Assembly (NCBI RefSeq): GCF_900119735.1
Contig: NZ_FPJW01000008.1
Location: 124,001-188,000 of the forward strand
Length of the DNA stretch: 64,000 bases
DNA from: Marinospirillum alkaliphilum DSM 21637
GTDB lineage: Bacteria > Pseudomonadota > Gammaproteobacteria > Pseudomonadales > Halomonadaceae
Reading direction: 5' to 3'
This document shows, piece by piece, positions 47,748 to 58,192 of this stretch. The position numbers were made by a program, and so were the translations under genes. The stretch's first letter is position 1. Each line of letters begins with the position of its first letter. The notes beneath the pieces were generated by a model. The model made no database searches. It saw nothing but the letters and a program-made list of their open reading frames with translations, and was not told where the DNA came from.

Positions 47748-49859
47748 TTAGTCGGGTTTGGGTCTGCTGAACAGGGGTTGTAAACCACTGGCCCGTTCCA
47801 CCCGATTTTGCAGGGTACCGGTGAGCAGCTCCGGGTTGGGCAGCACCAGGGTGAAATCCTTGCTGGAGCGGGTGATGCCGGTATACAACAGCTCGCGGGT
47901 CAGCACCGGTCCTGGTTGGTCCGGCAGCACCAGCGCGGTGTGTTCAAACTCGGAGCCCTGGGATTTGTGAACGGTCATGGCAAACACCGTTTCGGCATCC
48001 TGCAGCCGACTGGGCAGTATCCAGCGGATGCCGCCCTGTTCGTCAGCAAAAGCCACCCACAACTGGGCAGGTTGATCCGGGCTGGCATCGGAGCACAGAT
48101 CCAGGCAGATGCCGATGTCACCATTCATCAGTTTTAAACTGTAGTCATTGCGGGTGATCAGTACCGGGCGACCGGCATACCATTGCTGGTTGCCTGCCGG
48201 CAGCAGCCCGGCGGTGACCAGTGCCTTGCGAATCTCCCGGTTGAGCTGTTCCACCCCCCAGTCACCCTGACGCACTGCTGCCAGCAGTTGAAAACGGGCG
48301 TGGGCAGCAAAAACGGCCTGGGCCCAGTGCTGCAGGGCTTCTGGATCATCCTGACCAGTGGTCGGGCGCTGATTCAGCTGTTGCAGGTAACCCCGGTAAC
48401 CTTCCACCACCAGATGATGAAAAGCCTGCTGCAGGGTTAACGGCCGGGTTGGTTGGGGAAAGGATCGGGTCCAGTGGTTTTTTTCCGGTCTCAGGCAACC
48501 GAGGTTGTCACGCGATTCCAGTAATTGCAGCACTTCAGTGGCAGCAGCAGGTTGAGTACGGTTGACGGTGGCGGCAAGCTGGCCGATGCCGGGATGATTC
48601 GCAAAGCGGTAGCTGTGCCTTAACATGCCGGTGGCCTGGCTGATGGCACTGCCCTGTTCATCCAGCAATAACCGGCCAGTCTGCGGGTCCAGCGGGGCTT
48701 CCCCGGTGATGCGTTGAATCCAGTCGCAGGTGTCGGCAGTGTAGTGCCCTGCCAGTGCATCCTGGCACAGATCACCCAGTACCGAACCGGCTTCCACTGA
48801 GGCCAGCTGGTCCTTGTCACCGATCAGAATCAGGCGCGCGGTGGGCGGCAGGGCATCCAGCAGCCTCGCCATCATTTCCACATCCACCATGGAGGCTTCA
48901 TCAACCACCACCAGATCAGCCGGCAGGGGGTGACCGGCATGATGACGAAAATGCCGGGTATTGGCCTGACTGCCCAGCAGCCGATGCAGGGTCGTGACCT
49001 GTGTGGGGATGGCGGCTCGCAGTTGCTGTTCCAGTGCGGCAGGCAGCGGCTGGCTGGATACATTGCGGCTGATGGAGGCATTCAGTCGGGCGGCTGCCTT
49101 GCCGGTGGGTGCGGCCAGACGGATCTGCAGCAGGGGTTGCTGTTGCAGCAGTTGCAGCCCCTGCAGCAGTGCCAGCAGGCGAATCACGGTGGTGGTTTTA
49201 CCGGTTCCCGGACCACCGGTGATGATGCCAAAGTTGTGGCGGGCGGCCAGTACACAACTGATTTTCTGCCAGTCCGGCTGATCGGTCGGCAGTCGGGCAC
49301 TGCCCGATTCGGGAAACAGCGCCTGCAACAAGTGTTGGGTGGCCGCTTCCGGCAGGGCCAGCGGTTGTTGCAGGCGTTGCAGTATTCCCTGCTGAATCTG
49401 CTGTTCATGCTGATGATAACGGCGCAGGTACAGCAGTGGGCTATGGTTGCTGCCGGATAATACCAGTGGCCGCTCCGGCCAGGCATCACCGGCTGCGCGA
49501 CAGTCACTGATGGCGGGTGAAAGACTCAGGCTGGATAACCAGGCCTCCAGGGTCAGCCCTTGCAGCCATTGCACAAAACACTGCTGCCGTTGCTGTTGCG
49601 CGGTGTTGGCGGGTTGCAGGCGTTGTTGCAATTGCTGGCGCTGTTGCAGGCTGGTGTGCAGGTCCAGACAGACATGCCCCTGCCCGGCGGCTTCACTGAC
49701 CAGTGCCACACTCAACAGCAGCAGCGGGTCATCGGTGGCGGTCTGCTGCCGGATGAAACGGGCCAGTGCCAGATCCAGCGCACGCAGTCTGCCGCTCTGT
49801 TGCCAGTCTTCCAGCAGTTGCAGTAACAAGGTTGCATCAAACACAGGGAACCGGGTCAT
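47748..49859 (-). CDS. recD: RecBCD subunit RecD (5'-3' helicase)
   Basis: This 703-residue motor subunit of exonuclease V has Walker A GGPGTGKTTT (215-224), motif II LVVVDEASMVDVEMM, GDKDQLASVEAGSVLGDL, and the C-terminal helicase motifs AMTVHKSQGSEFEHTALVLP and LLYTGITRSSKDF. The N-terminal domain that contacts RecC is Gln-rich. Its ATG overlaps the recB stop by 4 bases. It is the last gene of the cobB-recC-recB-recD chain. Confidence 0.96.
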   Translation of the reverse strand: MTRFPVFDATLLLQLLEDWQQSGRLRALDLALARFIRQQTATDDPLLLLSVALVSEAAGQGHVCLDLHTSLQQRQQLQQRLQPANTAQQQRQQCFVQWLQGLTLEAWLSSLSLSPAISDCRAAGDAWPERPLVLSGSNHSPLLYLRRYHQHEQQIQQGILQRLQQPLALPEAATQHLLQALFPESGSARLPTDQPDWQKISCVLAARHNFGIITGGPGTGKTTTVIRLLALLQGLQLLQQQPLLQIRLAAPTGKAAARLNASISRNVSSQPLPAALEQQLRAAIPTQVTTLHRLLGSQANTRHFRHHAGHPLPADLVVVDEASMVDVEMMARLLDALPPTARLILIGDKDQLASVEAGSVLGDLCQDALAGHYTADTCDWIQRITGEAPLDPQTGRLLLDEQGSAISQATGMLRHSYRFANHPGIGQLAATVNRTQPAAATEVLQLLESRDNLGCLRPEKNHWTRSFPQPTRPLTLQQAFHHLVVEGYRGYLQQLNQRPTTGQDDPEALQHWAQAVFAAHARFQLLAAVRQGDWGVEQLNREIRKALVTAGLLPAGNQQWYAGRPVLITRNDYSLKLMNGDIGICLDLCSDASPDQPAQLWVAFADEQGGIRWILPSRLQDAETVFAMTVHKSQGSEFEHTALVLPDQPGPVLTRELLYTGITRSSKDFTLVLPNPELLTGTLQNRVERASGLQPLFSRPKPD

Positions 49860-52800
49860 GGGCTTTCTCCCCGGAACAGGCGATCAAGGCTTTCGATCAG
49901 GCTTTTGGGTGGACGATCCATGAACAGGCCATCTCCCTGGGCCGGATCACCCCGCAGAAACACATAAATGGCCCCCCCCAGATGGCGGTCATAATCATAA
50001 TCCGGCAGGCGGGCCTTGAGCTGGCGATGCAGGGCCAGCAGGTACAGCACATACTGCAGGTCATAACGCTTGTGCAGAATGGCTTCACGCAGGGCCGCCG
50101 GGCTGTAACCGGCATCCAGACGATTGGATTTCCAGTCGATCACGTAATAGCGCCCCTGATGTTCAATCACCAGATCAATGAAGCCTTTCAGCAGGCCGTT
50201 CAGTTGTTGTTCGCTGCTGGCCTGCGGGCGTACTGCGGCATCCAGCGTCTGGCTGCACACCAGCCGATCCAGGCGGGCGGCATTCACCTGATGTGCTTCA
50301 AACAGGAATTCCATTTCCACCGCCAGTTGGTGGGGCTGTAATCCGGACAGGCTGAAGGCCGGTGCTGCATCATTTGCAAAACAGGGCAGTTGCCATTGCC
50401 GGGTCAGGGTCTGTTGCAGCCACTGGCTCAGCGGTTCGGCATAAGCACCGATGTCCAGCAATTCACAGCGTTGTTGCAGCACTTGCAGGCGTGTGGGGTG
50501 ATCTGCCGCCGCTGCTGCAAACCCCTGCAAGAGTTGACCCGTTTCCGGTTGCTGGTATTGATGCACTGCTGCCCATTCCAGCAACTGGTGCAGGAAGGTT
50601 CCCCACTGACTGCCCGCCGGGAAATATTGCATCAGATTGTCTGCCGTCAGCTGGGATGGATCCGGGGGCGGGCTCGACATCACCGCCGACGGAGTACTTG
50701 CTGTTGCGGTGGGTTTTTCGTGAAAGTGTTCCACTGCTTTCTGTTGCAGGCGGGTTTCAGGCGCACTGCCTGTTTCACTGCCCCGCGAGTCTTCAGCATC
50801 CACCAGGCGGATGGCTGAATAACTGGCGATCCACCAGGCTTCCGGGCGCTGCAGGGTCAGGCTGCGTGCCGCTTCCAGGGTGATGGTGTCACTTGCCGGC
50901 AACTGCTGGTCGGTGATCGGCGGCGGCGGTGTCAACTGGATCTGTGGATGAAGATCGGCCAGGGCCTGGAGTGCAGCCATGAAGGCCTGATGGCTATCCA
51001 GCGGCTGACCGCCATTCAACAGATAACCCAGTGCCGAACGTTCAATGACGGGTTTGCGGGCATTGCCTGTTGCCAGGGGTGCAACACCCAGCCACAGTGC
51101 ATGACGGGCACGAGTCAGCGCCACATACAGCAGGCGCAGGTCTTCACTGATGCGTTCCTGATTGGCCTGTTGCCAGGCCTCCGGGCAGGCGTTTTTGCCT
51201 GCCACTTCCAGATACAACTGCTGCTGAATGCGCCAGGGCACCTGCGGGGTGTTGCCATCCAGCTCCCGCCAGCCACTGATGAACGGCAGCAACACCAGTG
51301 GGTATTCCAGCCCCTTGGATTTGTGGATGGTGATGATGCGCACCAGCCGGGCATCACTTTCCAGCCGCAGGATCTGCTGTTCATCACGGCTGTCCAGATG
51401 TTCAGCCAGGTGGCGGATCAGGGCCTGTTCACCATCCAGCTGGCTGGCCGCCTGTTGCAACCATTCACTCAGGTGCAGCAGGTTGGTGAGTTGCCTTTCT
51501 CCCTGAGATTGAGCCAGCAGGCGTGCAGGCAGTTGCCAGGTCTCCATCAACTGGCGCAGCATCACCAGCACCCCCTGTTTCTGCCAGCTCTGGTGCAGGC
51601 GCTGGAAGCGTTGCATCTGGCGCTCCCAGTCCAGTTCATCCTGCTGCCAGTCGGCCAGTTGTTGCAGTGGCAGCGCCAGGGTATTGGTGCCCAGTGCTGC
51701 CCGCACCAGCCGGTCATCGGTGGGTTCGGCGCAGGCCCGTAACCAGTGCAGCAGATCGGCCGCTTCGCGGCTGGCAAACACCGAGTCACGATCCGACAGG
51801 TAAACACTGGCGATGCCACGACGGGCCAGCTCCTGTTTGAGCAGCCGGGCTTCCTTGCCGGTGCGTACCAGCAGGGCAATGTCAGCGGCCTGCAGGGGCT
51901 GTTCAATCTGACCTTGCTGTCCAAACCCTGCCTTTCCTTCACGGGCAGCCAGCAACCAGCTGCTGATCTGGCTGGCAGCGGTGGCTGCCGCCAGTTTGCG
52001 GTAGGCTGGTGTACCCAGGCGTTCTTCACCGGGTTCGGGTGAGAAGGGCCACAAGGTCACGGCGGTTGCCGCACCGTCCGGCAGGTACAGCGCTTCCTTG
52101 CGACCCTGGGCTGCCACGGCAACAAAGGGCATCGGGTTGTGCGACTGTTCATCGGTGCGAAAACAAAAAGCACCGCGTGGGTGGTGTTCGGCATGTGAAA
52201 ACAGCGCATTGCAGGCTGCCACCATTGCTTCAGTGGAGCGGAAGTTGCGGGTCAGGGTGAAGTGGCGCCCATCAGTGGCCTGGCGGGCCAGCAGGTAGGT
52301 GTGAATGTCTGCACCACGAAAGCTGTAGATGGCCTGCTTGGGATCACCGATCAGCACCAGTGCGCTGGTTTTATCAGTCTGCTGTTGCGGGTAGATGGCA
52401 TCAAAAATGCGGTACTGGATCGGGTCGGTGTCCTGAAACTCATCAATCATGGCAACCGGGAAGGCCTGCCGCAAGAGTGTTGCCAGTCGTGTGGCGTGTG
52501 CACCGGCATGGGCTGGGTCCAGCGCCTGTTCAAGCTGGATCAGCAGGTCATCAAATCCCATTTCGGCCTGACGCTGCAGGCGCTGGCGGAAGGTGTGCAG
52601 TACCCACTGGCGGGCGTGGGCCAGCAGCAGGTTGGCCAGCGGTGGGCTGGTGGCTTCCGGCAGCGGGGTGAAGGCCGGGAAGGGTTGCACCGCTTGCTCC
52701 TGACCCTTCTTGAACACAAAACCATCAAGCACAAAGTTTTTCAGCTTGTTGGGTGCTGCTCCGCGACCTTCGGCCCAGTCACGGATCTGTTGCAGCAGCT

Positions 52801-53626
52801 TCAGAAAAGCGGCTTCATCCTTGCTATCATGTTTGGTGGCGTTTAAGGCCGGGCGCAGTGCCAGCAGGTGTTCAACAATGGCATCCCAGTCCCGGCACCA
52901 GTGCTGACGGATGGCTGCTTCCTGGTCCTGCAACTGCTGAGCGGCCAGCAGGTGAGGCTGCAGATCATCCACCTGCAGGATTTCACCCTGATGGGTCAGG
53001 CCGTGGCAGGTGGGTTTCAGCAAATCCTGAAGGGCGTCCTTCAGTGCGCCGGGATGGCTGAAACAGTCACTGATCAGGCGGGCCTGGTGTTCCGGCAGCG
53101 GGTAAAAATGCACCCGCCAGTAGTCTTCCACCACGCTGTCCAGCAGCTCGCGGGTATCGGTGACCAGCTGCCGATCAAACAGGCCACGGGTATCAAAGGC
53201 GTGTTCCACCAGCATGCGGTTGCACCAGCTGTGAATGGTGGCAATGCTGGCTTCGTCCATGCCTTCGGCAGCCACCTGCAGGCGCCAGGCACAGGTTGGC
53301 CACTGCTCCTGCGGGTAACTGGCGCGCAGTTGCAGCAGGGCGGGGTCAGGCGTTGTTGCCGCTGATTCACGAAACAAGGCAGCCGCTTCCACCAGTCGGG
53401 CCCGAATGCGGTCGCGCAGTTCTTCAGCGGCGGCATCGGTGAAGGTCACCACCAGTATTTCACGTGGCGTCAGGGGGCGAACAAAGGCGCTGTCGGCTTC
53501 ACCCTGTCCCAGAATCAGGCGGGTGTAAAGCAGTGCCAGGGTGAAGGTTTTGCCGGTACCGGCACTGGCTTCAATCAGGCTGCGACCGTGCAGCGGAAAA
53601 TGCATCAGATCCAGTGGCTGGCTCAT
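49856..53626 (-). CDS. recB: RecBCD subunit RecB (3'-5' helicase and nuclease)
   Basis: This 1256-residue UvrD-like helicase/nuclease processes double-strand breaks and degrades phage DNA until Chi. Walker A is EASAGTGKTFTLALLYTRLI (20-27 core), motif II MIDEFQDTDPIQYRIFDAIY, motif V IHKSKGLEYPLVLLPF, and VALTRARHALWLGVAP. The nuclease domain at the C-terminus has the active residues in YYVIDWKSNRL (Asp1164, Lys1166). Length is near E. coli RecB (1180). It overlaps recC and recD by 4 bases each. Confidence 0.97.
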   Translation of the reverse strand: MSQPLDLMHFPLHGRSLIEASAGTGKTFTLALLYTRLILGQGEADSAFVRPLTPREILVVTFTDAAAEELRDRIRARLVEAAALFRESAATTPDPALLQLRASYPQEQWPTCAWRLQVAAEGMDEASIATIHSWCNRMLVEHAFDTRGLFDRQLVTDTRELLDSVVEDYWRVHFYPLPEHQARLISDCFSHPGALKDALQDLLKPTCHGLTHQGEILQVDDLQPHLLAAQQLQDQEAAIRQHWCRDWDAIVEHLLALRPALNATKHDSKDEAAFLKLLQQIRDWAEGRGAAPNKLKNFVLDGFVFKKGQEQAVQPFPAFTPLPEATSPPLANLLLAHARQWVLHTFRQRLQRQAEMGFDDLLIQLEQALDPAHAGAHATRLATLLRQAFPVAMIDEFQDTDPIQYRIFDAIYPQQQTDKTSALVLIGDPKQAIYSFRGADIHTYLLARQATDGRHFTLTRNFRSTEAMVAACNALFSHAEHHPRGAFCFRTDEQSHNPMPFVAVAAQGRKEALYLPDGAATAVTLWPFSPEPGEERLGTPAYRKLAAATAASQISSWLLAAREGKAGFGQQGQIEQPLQAADIALLVRTGKEARLLKQELARRGIASVYLSDRDSVFASREAADLLHWLRACAEPTDDRLVRAALGTNTLALPLQQLADWQQDELDWERQMQRFQRLHQSWQKQGVLVMLRQLMETWQLPARLLAQSQGERQLTNLLHLSEWLQQAASQLDGEQALIRHLAEHLDSRDEQQILRLESDARLVRIITIHKSKGLEYPLVLLPFISGWRELDGNTPQVPWRIQQQLYLEVAGKNACPEAWQQANQERISEDLRLLYVALTRARHALWLGVAPLATGNARKPVIERSALGYLLNGGQPLDSHQAFMAALQALADLHPQIQLTPPPPITDQQLPASDTITLEAARSLTLQRPEAWWIASYSAIRLVDAEDSRGSETGSAPETRLQQKAVEHFHEKPTATASTPSAVMSSPPPDPSQLTADNLMQYFPAGSQWGTFLHQLLEWAAVHQYQQPETGQLLQGFAAAAADHPTRLQVLQQRCELLDIGAYAEPLSQWLQQTLTRQWQLPCFANDAAPAFSLSGLQPHQLAVEMEFLFEAHQVNAARLDRLVCSQTLDAAVRPQASSEQQLNGLLKGFIDLVIEHQGRYYVIDWKSNRLDAGYSPAALREAILHKRYDLQYVLYLLALHRQLKARLPDYDYDRHLGGAIYVFLRGDPAQGDGLFMDRPPKSLIESLDRLFRGESP

Positions 53627-56600
53627 GTGCTTGCCTCCTGATCCAGCAGTTGCAACAGGGGTTGGTAAAGGCGGCTGGCCAGTTCGCTGAACTCAGGTTG
53701 TGCGGCCAGGCTGTCAAAGTCCGGCCAGAAGCGTGGCAGGGCCGGGTGGTCCTGAATTTCCCCCGGCATCCGGTAGCCGTCTCCTTCATAAACCCGCCGT
53801 GGATCGCCTTTTTCCTGCAGGCTGGCAAAAGCGGTTTTGCAGGGCAGCGGCAGCAGCTGTTGCATGCCCAGTTGCCAGACATCAGCCAGATCCAGCAGCA
53901 GGCTTTCGGCCTGGTCTGCCGGCAGGGCAGGCAGGAGCAGTTGCTGATCACTGGCCAGAATGTGGGTGCAACAGGGGTGCTGCAGCTGTGCCAGCAGGTG
54001 TTGCGGCCAGTGGCGGACCAGTTGATACCACTTCAGGCTGTTGCCACTGCTGAGGCGACCCGGCTGCAGCAGCAGGCGGATGCATTGGCCATCACTGTTG
54101 CTGCGGATGTCGCTGATGTCCGCTTCCAGCTGCAGGGTGGCATGGATGGACCATTGATGATGCCGGGTTGGCTGGCGCAGCGGGAAGGCTTGCAGAAGCT
54201 GCACATAATCCTGCAGTGGTGTCAGCAGTTGTTCATGCAGTGCCTGTTGCTGTTGTGCCGAAAAAGGCGGCAGGGCCAGATGGCCGCTGCGCTGCAGGGC
54301 GGTCACCGCCTGTTGCAGCAGTTGCTCAGGGGCATCGGTGGGCAGGCCGTTGGCGGCCTGGTTGCGGTGATGCTGACGGGCCAGATTGCCGGTGATGCGT
54401 TCAATCAAATGCTGGTGCAGCTGCCATTGCAGGCGTCCATCCACGGCAAAGGTTTCACTGTCTTCCGGCAGTTCCTGCCGATCCTGCCAGTGGATGCCGA
54501 GGCGACGGGTGTAAAAGGCCGCCACCGGCTGGCGCAGGAAACGTTCCAGATCGGTCAGTGTCAGGGTGCCTTCCGGCAGGCCGCTGATCCGGGTTTCATC
54601 CGGTGGTGAAGTGGACTGGAGTGCGTGCACCTCGCGCCATTCACTGGCGTAGGTGAACAGGCGTGGGTCCCGGTCCGGCTGGAAATAGCGTTCACTGAAC
54701 GCCTGCAGCGGGTGTTCGGTGGTCAGCGCTGCCAGCAGGGTTTCCGGAGAGGCATCCGGCTGGTGTTGCAGCCGCCAGCCAGCCGCCAGGTGATCACGCA
54801 ACTGTGCCACCAGCACCGATGGAGGACGTTCACTGTTGTCACGAACATCACGCCCCACCCAACTGATCACCAGGCGTTCACGGGCAGACAGCAGGGCTTC
54901 CAGAAACAGGTAACGGTCATCTTCCCGGCGTGAGCGGTCACCGGGCCGGTAATCATCAGCCATCAGGTCAAAGTGGGCGTGGCGACTGCTGCGCGGATAA
55001 TCACCATCGTTCATGCCCAGCAGCCAGACCTGCCGAAACGGGATGGCACGCATCGGCATCAGGGTGGCAAAGTTGATGGAGCCACCCAGAAAACGACGTG
55101 TCAGGCCGGGTTCATCCATGCCGGCCAGCAGGGCTTCCCGCACCACCGGCAGCGGCAGGGCGAGGGATTGCAAACCGGCCTGTTGCCATTGTTGTTGCAG
55201 GCGTTGCAGTTGTTCCGCCAGTTGTGCCAGCAGCTGGCTGTCTTCACTGTCTGCCGCGGCAAAGCTTTGATTCAGCAGTTGTTGCAGCAGGCTGATCCAG
55301 GTGTCCGGTGAATGACTTTGCTGCAACAGGTCGTGCAGGGTGCGCAGGTGTTCAATCAACAGCACCAGCGGGCCGAGCAGTGCGGCTTCCAGCCCGGCCA
55401 CTTCGTCATAGGGTTCGATGCCCTGCCAGGCCGGTGCCTGACCGGCAGCATGACCCAGCAGCATGCGTTGCAGGCCAGCCAGCCAGGTATTCTGCTGCAG
55501 TCCTTCCGGCAGGCCAAGGCTGGCGCGTTGTGTGGCATCCAGTCCCCAGCGGATGTTGGCACCCCGAATCCACTGGCGCAGCCGGGGCAGATCGGTTGCT
55601 TCAATGCCAAAACGCAGGCGCAGTGCCGGGGTGTCCAGCAGGTCCAGCAGTTCACTGACTGCAAAACGTGACCCCGGCAGTTGCAGCAGTTTCTCCACCG
55701 CAATCAGCAAGGGGTTGTGGCGTCGCTGGCCCTGATCGGCAATATGAAAAGGCAGTGGACTGTTGCTGAACACGGCCTGGATGTGGGGCGCATACACATT
55801 GATGTCCGGCACCATCACCAGCACATCGCGGGGCTGCAGGGGCGAGCCCTGCTGCTGGGCGGTTTCAAAGGCATCCAGCAACTGGTCATGCAGGATTTCC
55901 ACTTCACGCTGCGGACTGTGGGCGATGGTGAACTGCAGGCTGGTATCGCGGGTTGGGTCCAGTTGCCAGTGACTGTCCTGACTGAGTTGCTGGCGCTCAT
56001 TCAATGGGCGCAGTTCCAGCAGATCATCCTGCAGTTGTTGCAGCAATCCCGGTTGTGGTGAGTGTGCCTGCTGCAAGGGTGAGGTGAACAGGTCGATGTG
56101 ACCGGCAAACTGCTGGCGGTAGTGGTCCGGCTGATCCTTCTCATCCAGCAGGTGCAGGTAATCACGCCCCTGTTTGCCCCAGGAAGCCAGCAGGGGGTGG
56201 CCGTGCAGGTGCAGTTGTTCCGGGGTCAGGTTGTCCGGCAGTTTGCGCTCACGGATGCGACGGTATTGCTGTTGCAGCAGGGCCTTGTGTTCAATCAGGT
56301 CGCCCCAGTAGTGGCGGCAGGGATTGGCTGCAAAAATCAGCACCTGACTGAAGTTGGACACGGCTTCCAGCAGCTCCAGGGTCTGGCGTGGCAGGGACGA
56401 AATGCCAAATACCATCACCCGTCGCGGCAAACCGGCTGGTCGCTGCTGTGCTGACAGGGTCTGACAGGCACTCAGTACCCGCTGATGAATGGCAGCACGG
56501 CTGGCACGATCCCACTGGCCTTGTCCCAGTCGGGTGTCGCTTTCTATATCCTGTTTCAGCCAGCGCCATAACAAGGGTTGCCACAACTGGTCATCGGGCA

Positions 56601-57189
56601 GCGGCTCGGTGTGGCCATGGGCACGGATCAGCAGGTCTTCACCGGCTTCCCAGCGGGTCAGCCAGTCTGCCCGGTATACCTGATACTGATCGTAAAGATC
56701 GGCCAGGTTGGCCGCCAGTTGGTGCAGGCGACGTGGATCATCCGGGTCAGTGGCCAGGAAACCGCTCAGGGGTTGCAGGTGTTCCGGCTGATCCAGGGTG
56801 GCCTGACGGCTTTCCAGTTGTTCCAGCAGGCGGTACAGACGCCAGCTTAAAGGCTGTTTGTCATAGGGTGAGGTGGCTGGCAGATCGGGGAAAATGCTGC
56901 GATAGGCCTGCCAGATGAAACGTCCCGGCAACTCCACCCGCATGGCAGCGGCAATGCCACAACCCCGCTGTTCCCTGTTTGATGTAGGGCTGGGTGTAGG
57001 GCCAGATGCAGGATCGGCAGCCAGTGCCATTTTCAGCCACTGGGCAATGCCGTTGCTCTGCACCAGGATGCATTCATTTTCCAGCGGGCCCAGCGGGTGT
57101 TCGGCAATCCACTGCACCATCACTTCACGCAGGTCTTCCAGGCGATTGCCCTGCAGGATCATCAGGCCGGGTGTGAGTGAGGATGTCAT
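53623..57189 (-). CDS. recC: RecBCD subunit RecC (Chi recognition)
   Basis: This 1188-residue subunit holds the complex together and reads Chi. Typical stretches are the opening [37 protein letters not shown], the helicase-like but inactive core with [19 protein letters not shown] and [12 protein letters not shown], and [20 protein letters not shown]. It is the first rec gene of the chain; its ATG overlaps the cobB stop by 4 bases. In E. coli ptrA lies between recC and recB; it is absent here. Confidence 0.96.
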   Translation of the reverse strand: MTSSLTPGLMILQGNRLEDLREVMVQWIAEHPLGPLENECILVQSNGIAQWLKMALAADPASGPTPSPTSNREQRGCGIAAAMRVELPGRFIWQAYRSIFPDLPATSPYDKQPLSWRLYRLLEQLESRQATLDQPEHLQPLSGFLATDPDDPRRLHQLAANLADLYDQYQVYRADWLTRWEAGEDLLIRAHGHTEPLPDDQLWQPLLWRWLKQDIESDTRLGQGQWDRASRAAIHQRVLSACQTLSAQQRPAGLPRRVMVFGISSLPRQTLELLEAVSNFSQVLIFAANPCRHYWGDLIEHKALLQQQYRRIRERKLPDNLTPEQLHLHGHPLLASWGKQGRDYLHLLDEKDQPDHYRQQFAGHIDLFTSPLQQAHSPQPGLLQQLQDDLLELRPLNERQQLSQDSHWQLDPTRDTSLQFTIAHSPQREVEILHDQLLDAFETAQQQGSPLQPRDVLVMVPDINVYAPHIQAVFSNSPLPFHIADQGQRRHNPLLIAVEKLLQLPGSRFAVSELLDLLDTPALRLRFGIEATDLPRLRQWIRGANIRWGLDATQRASLGLPEGLQQNTWLAGLQRMLLGHAAGQAPAWQGIEPYDEVAGLEAALLGPLVLLIEHLRTLHDLLQQSHSPDTWISLLQQLLNQSFAAADSEDSQLLAQLAEQLQRLQQQWQQAGLQSLALPLPVVREALLAGMDEPGLTRRFLGGSINFATLMPMRAIPFRQVWLLGMNDGDYPRSSRHAHFDLMADDYRPGDRSRREDDRYLFLEALLSARERLVISWVGRDVRDNSERPPSVLVAQLRDHLAAGWRLQHQPDASPETLLAALTTEHPLQAFSERYFQPDRDPRLFTYASEWREVHALQSTSPPDETRISGLPEGTLTLTDLERFLRQPVAAFYTRRLGIHWQDRQELPEDSETFAVDGRLQWQLHQHLIERITGNLARQHHRNQAANGLPTDAPEQLLQQAVTALQRSGHLALPPFSAQQQQALHEQLLTPLQDYVQLLQAFPLRQPTRHHQWSIHATLQLEADISDIRSNSDGQCIRLLLQPGRLSSGNSLKWYQLVRHWPQHLLAQLQHPCCTHILASDQQLLLPALPADQAESLLLDLADVWQLGMQQLLPLPCKTAFASLQEKGDPRRVYEGDGYRMPGEIQDHPALPRFWPDFDSLAAQPEFSELASRLYQPLLQLLDQEAST

Positions 57190-57923
57190 GCCTGGGTTGT
57201 TCCGGATTCAGTGGCAAAAAGCTCAGCGACAAATGCCGGGACCACCTGGGTGGCCGGGCCATAATAACCGGCATCAAACGAACCGCCGGTCTGCTCCAGA
57301 TTCAGTTCCACGGTATGGGCGCCGTTACCGGCGGCAGTGCGGGTGAAACCGGCAGCCGGATAAACCTGTCCGGAGGTGCCGATGGCAATGAACAGGTCGG
57401 CTTCGGTTAATGCCTGATAACAGTCATCCAGCCGGTAGGGCACTTCACCGAACCAGACAATGTCCGGTCGCAGCAACTGCGGTGGATCACAGCAGTCACA
57501 GAGGTGCTCCACACTCAGGTCATTTTCCCAGTGCCGGGTTTTGCGGCTGCGCGGGCAGAGAATGCTTTGCAGCTGGCCATGCATGCTGATCAGATTGCGA
57601 CTACCGGCCCGCTGATGCAGGTTGTCGACATTCTGGGTGATCAGGGTGAAGTGGCCACCGGCCTTGAGCAGCCGGGTTTCCAGCTCGGCCAGGGCCAGGT
57701 GAGCGGCATTGGGCTGGAGTTTCGGGTCTTTCAACTGGGCTCGGCGCAGGTTGTAAAACTGGTGCACCAGCGCGGGATTCCGCTGAAAACCTTCCGGAGT
57801 GGCAACATCCTCGATGCGGTGGTTTTCCCACAGGCCATTCTGGTCACGGAAGGTGCTGATGCCGGATTCGGCGGAAATACCAGCGCCGGTCAGTACCACG
57901 ATGTTCCGGTAAATCAGTGACAT
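57186..57923 (-). CDS. cobB: NAD-dependent protein deacylase (sirtuin, CobB type)
   Basis: This 245-residue sirtuin uses NAD to remove acyl groups from lysines. NAD-binding motif [15 protein letters not shown] (13-27), [12 protein letters not shown] (96-107) and catalytic His115 (SMHG) are present. Tyr57 and Arg60 in QFYNLRRAQ mark the class III type that prefers succinyl or malonyl lysine. Zinc cysteines follow the E. coli pattern, with CDCC as the second group. The gene heads the recCBD chain and is divergent from the TpsB gene. Confidence 0.95.
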   Translation of the reverse strand: MSLIYRNIVVLTGAGISAESGISTFRDQNGLWENHRIEDVATPEGFQRNPALVHQFYNLRRAQLKDPKLQPNAAHLALAELETRLLKAGGHFTLITQNVDNLHQRAGSRNLISMHGQLQSILCPRSRKTRHWENDLSVEHLCDCCDPPQLLRPDIVWFGEVPYRLDDCYQALTEADLFIAIGTSGQVYPAAGFTRTAAGNGAHTVELNLEQTGGSFDAGYYGPATQVVPAFVAELFATESGTTQA

Positions 57924-58094
57924 GCATGTCTCTCCTGCTATGCGGCAGTCAGCACTTTATCACTGAAGGCAGGCTTTTGCAGCGCCATGGCAGAAATTGC
58001 CGGGGGGGCATTAGCACCTTGATTGGATTGCATTTGCTGGCCATCCGCCTGAACTGGTATGTACTGGTTTAAGTTGTTTTTTTGTGCAGCACGA

Positions 58095-58126
58095 ATACTT
58101 TTTAACAAGAAAATAACAAAAAGTAT
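58095..58126. promoter_or_regulatory. Inverted repeat upstream of the TpsB gene
   Basis: ATACTTTTT (58095-58103) and AAAAAGTAT (58118-58126) form a perfect 9-base inverted repeat with 14 A-rich bases between. It lies in the 269-base gap between the divergent cobB and tpsB starts. It may be an operator or an RNA hairpin; AT content is higher than in the surrounding genes. No confident -35/-10 pair was found in the gap. Confidence 0.4.
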
Positions 58127-58192
58127 CTGGGGCATGTCACCCGCTGCATTAATAATCGCTGAAAACGGATATTCAGGACTTCAGGTGGCGCC

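Noticed and set aside
57938-58135. 65-codon minus-strand frame between cobB and tpsB
   Set aside because: No convincing ribosome site, no recognisable domain, and it covers the A/T-rich inverted repeat of a regulatory gap.
58059-58192. Start of TpsB at ATG 58059 in the mature frame
   Set aside because: The resulting N-terminus has no signal peptide and no family resemblance; the real signal peptide is in the neighbouring frame from 58193.
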